DNA of 64,000 nt. Origin: a methanogenic archaeon ISO4-H5. GTDB taxonomy: Archaea > Thermoplasmatota > Thermoplasmata > Methanomassiliicoccales > Methanomethylophilaceae. The notes below the pieces were generated by a model. The model made no database searches. It was not told where the DNA came from and saw only the letters and a list, made by a program, of their open reading frames with translations. The position numbers were made by a program, and so were the translations under genes. Location of the stretch: contig CP014214.1 of assembly GCA_001560915.1 (NCBI GenBank), positions 558,001-622,000 on the forward strand, read 5' to 3'. Below are positions 61,975-64,000 of this stretch, in pieces. The stretch's first letter is position 1. The number at the start of each line of letters is the position of its first letter.

Positions 61975-63210
61975 ATGACAGCACACAAAGTAGTATGTTG
62001 GGAGTGCGGCGCGGAGGTCACTGACCCTTACGCCAACCTCTGCCCCAAATGTAATGGACTTCTGACCGTAAAGATGGACCTCAGTGCCGTCTCGGAGATC
62101 AACCCCGAGGACCTCAGGTCCAAGAAGCTCGGTGTCTGGAGGTACGCACCCTTCATGCCCGTCGACGAGGCCAACAAGGTCTCTATCCAGGAAGGAGGAA
62201 CCCCCCTGTACAAAACCGAGGCCCTCGGAGAGGCCCTCGGCGTCAAGGATTCCTTCGTGAAGTTCGAGGGACTCAACCCCACCGGATCCTTCAAGGACCG
62301 CGGAATGACCATGGGTGTCTCCCACGCCAAGGAGCTCGGTGCGAAGGTCGTCGGATGCGCATCCACCGGAAACACCTCCGCCTCTCTCGCAGCCTACGCC
62401 TCCAAGGCAGGCATGCAGTGCGCCGTGTTCCTCCCCTCCGGCAAGGTCGCCATGGGTAAGCTGGCACAGGCGCTCTTCTTCGGCGCCAACGTCCTTTCCG
62501 TCGACGGAAACTTCGACGATGCCCTCGCCCTCGCCAGGAAGATGCACGACGAGAGGAAGCTCTACCTCCTCAACTCCATCAACCCCTACAGGCCCGAGGG
62601 ACAGAAATCCGTTCTTTTCGAGATCATCGACCAGCTTGACTACGAGGTCCCCGACAGGATCATCCTGCCCGTCGGAAACGCGGCCAACATCTGGGCCGTC
62701 TACAAGGCATGCACCGAGCTCATGGAGGTCGGATGGATCAAGAAGATGCCCAAGCTGACCGGAATCCAGGCCGCTGGCTCCTGTCCTGTCGCAACCGCCT
62801 TCCAGGACGGTTCCATGGACATCATCGCCGAGCCCAACCCCGAGACCATCGCTACCGCTATCCGTATCGGAAACCCCATCTCCGGAAAGAAGGCACTCAA
62901 GGCCATGTACGACACCAAGGGAGTCTGCACCACCGTCACCGACGAGGAGATCATTCAGGCCCAGCTCCTGCTCGGAAGGACCGAGGGAGTCTGCGTGGAG
63001 CCCGCCTCCGCCGCATCCGTGGCCGGACTCAAGAAGCTCAGGGCCCAGGGAATCATCGAGCCCGACGAGAAGGTCGTCTGCATCTGCACCGGAAACGGTC
63101 TCAAGGATCCCGACACCATCCTCAACAACGTCCCCAAGCCCATCCCCTGCAGGAACGATGTGGCGGACGTTGAGCGTATCCTCAAGGAAGCGGCCGCACC
63201 CAAGGACTGA
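61975..63210 (+). CDS. thrC: Threonine synthase
   Basis: 411 residues. A zinc ribbon at the N terminus (CWECGAEVTDPYANLCPKCN) is followed by the PLP lysine in GLNPTGSFKDRGMTMGVSHA, the phosphate-binding SGNT-like CASTGNTSASLAAYASKAG, and VCICTGNGLKDPD. It converts O-phosphohomoserine to threonine. It starts 5 bp after thrB, with CAGGAGG as ribosome site, so the two are an operon. Confidence 0.95.
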   Translation: MTAHKVVCWECGAEVTDPYANLCPKCNGLLTVKMDLSAVSEINPEDLRSKKLGVWRYAPFMPVDEANKVSIQEGGTPLYKTEALGEALGVKDSFVKFEGLNPTGSFKDRGMTMGVSHAKELGAKVVGCASTGNTSASLAAYASKAGMQCAVFLPSGKVAMGKLAQALFFGANVLSVDGNFDDALALARKMHDERKLYLLNSINPYRPEGQKSVLFEIIDQLDYEVPDRIILPVGNAANIWAVYKACTELMEVGWIKKMPKLTGIQAAGSCPVATAFQDGSMDIIAEPNPETIATAIRIGNPISGKKALKAMYDTKGVCTTVTDEEIIQAQLLLGRTEGVCVEPASAASVAGLKKLRAQGIIEPDEKVVCICTGNGLKDPDTILNNVPKPIPCRNDVADVERILKEAAAPKD

Positions 63211-63220
63211 AAACCTTACA

Positions 63221-63253
63221 TGACCCAGAGGGAGAAATCTCCCTTCTGGGTCA
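63221..63253. terminator. Bidirectional terminator between thrC and the Fic gene
   Basis: A 15-bp stem with one bulge: TGACCCAGAGGGAGA (63221-63235) pairs with 63238-63253. It is followed on the plus strand by CTTTTT and overlaps the stop codon of the convergent gene. Confidence 0.75.
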
Positions 63254-64000
63254 ATACTTTTTGAGCCTGTATCTCTGATATCTGCTGCGCGGACTGTCGG
63301 GATACTCCATCTCGATGAAATCCCTCGAAATCGCAGGAGCGAGATAGTTCGTTTGGAACATGGGGCGGGAGCTCATTTTCAGAAGTTCCATAAGTTCCCT
63401 AGATGTATACCATACATCTTCTTTCATGACCGCAGTAAGTTTGGATACTGACCAGGGGACGGACTCTTCCGCAGTTCTCAGCGCGTATTCAACATCCTCC
63501 AATGCGGAAAGGATGACTCTCAGCATGAAACCGATGAACGCATCCGAGTTGCCTACCTGATTGCATTTGCCGATGACGTCATAGTATTCCTGTTGAGCCA
63601 TCCATATCCTGGTCTCTATCGGGATCCAGCGGAATACCGGTCTCCATTTTGCGAGAAGAGCCTTTTGCCACAGTCTGGCAATCCTTCCGTTACCGTCAGC
63701 GAAAGGATGAATGAACACCAGCCCATAATGGAAAACGCATGATGCTATCAACAAGCCCACGGTATCATGGGAACTGTTCAGCCATCCGAACAGATCGGCC
63801 ATCATTCCGGGTACTTTTTCCGGCGGAGGTGCCACGTATATGCAGGTATTTCCGGAGAAGACTCCTTCTTCCCCGCTGCGGAACCGTCCGGATTCTTCGA
63901 TAAGTCCTTCGGTAAGGGTGCCGTGGATGCGGAGCATTTCGTTCAAATTGCAGGGGTCGAACGATTCGAGAAGAGAGTAGGCCGCATAAGCATTCTGCAC
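63251..64000 (-). CDS. Fic-family protein, N terminus beyond the window
   Basis: 249 residues visible; the start lies past base 64000. The Fic motif HPFADGNGRIARLWQKAL is intact at about residue 115 of the visible part, followed by a C-terminal winged-helix-like region (SVSKLTAVMKEDVWYTSREL, MELLKMSSRPMFQTN). Probably an AMP-transferase acting on a cellular protein. It converges on thrC. It differs in sequence from the Fic protein at 47397. Confidence 0.88.
   Translation of the reverse strand: MQNAYAAYSLLESFDPCNLNEMLRIHGTLTEGLIEESGRFRSGEEGVFSGNTCIYVAPPPEKVPGMMADLFGWLNSSHDTVGLLIASCVFHYGLVFIHPFADGNGRIARLWQKALLAKWRPVFRWIPIETRIWMAQQEYYDVIGKCNQVGNSDAFIGFMLRVILSALEDVEYALRTAEESVPWSVSKLTAVMKEDVWYTSRELMELLKMSSRPMFQTNYLAPAISRDFIEMEYPDSPRSRYQRYRLKKY

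Overview
The window reads as a chromosomal segment of a methanogen-lineage euryarchaeon, most likely a host-associated Methanomassiliicoccales (Methanomethylophilus-like). Archaeal markers are the HMG-CoA synthase / thiolase-like / DUF35 mevalonate cluster, a Cgi121 (KEOPS) subunit, and promoters with TATA boxes 22-31 bp before the start codon. Gut-type surface and accessory features (BspA-like leucine-rich repeats, InlB-like repeats, Sel1 repeats, Fic proteins) fit a host-associated lineage. Amber codons point the same way. Almost every stop I read is TAA or TGA, and at least three otherwise intact genes (pgi, a Cap15 CBASS effector and a DnaQ-like exonuclease) carry an in-frame TAG with well-conserved protein on both sides. 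That is expected in an archaeon that decodes UAG as pyrrolysine. The assignment is inference; no rRNA or tRNA is present here.

Layout. 1-6.8 kb: AT-rich surface-glycan island with Sel1 repeats, a DUF1919-Sel1-GT8 fusion, LicD and GT8. 7.0-24.3 kb: variable island that begins in the 3' end of pgi. The pgi 3' end recurs as a 321-bp, about 94% identical fragment at 12.2 kb and as a decayed piece at 18.6 kb, so the locus looks like a repeatedly used insertion site. The cargo is GT2, a DUF262-HEPN pair, a GNAT/ASCH group, transposon debris, a CBASS locus (two tandem CD-NTases plus Cap15), an exonuclease, a complete IS with 29-bp inverted repeats, a Pycsar pair (cyclase plus TM effector), a YwgA/Panacea-like gene with a PIN gene, and a lone RNase III domain protein. 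24.5-28.7 kb: metK (bacterial type), a TnpB element, and an unknown gene with a PIN gene. 28.7-34.4 kb: SNF2/SWIM pair, a large unknown protein, and a small hairpin-bounded HTH element whose right end repeats the sequence seen at 14.4 kb. 34.5-40.2 kb: AAA/DUF4143 ATPase, Sel1 protein, TIR-like/RipA-type membrane protein, pentapeptide-like channel, nitroreductase. 40.4-64 kb: mostly GC-rich core (aconitase, two surface proteins, Fic, HD hydrolase, CbiK, PPK2, AlbA_2 regulator, mevalonate entry genes, HAD hydrolase, ABC exporter, BspA-like protein, Cgi121, LMW phosphatase, homoserine kinase, threonine synthase, second Fic).

The most striking biology is the defence island. Two cyclic-nucleotide defence systems (CBASS and Pycsar) lie within 6 kb of each other. 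The CBASS effector can only be completed by reading through a UAG codon. If UAG is pyrrolysine, immunity at this locus would depend on the translational code that this lineage uses for methylamine methanogenesis. A second unexpected observation is that the thiolase-like protein of the mevalonate operon lacks the catalytic Cys and His expected for the family.
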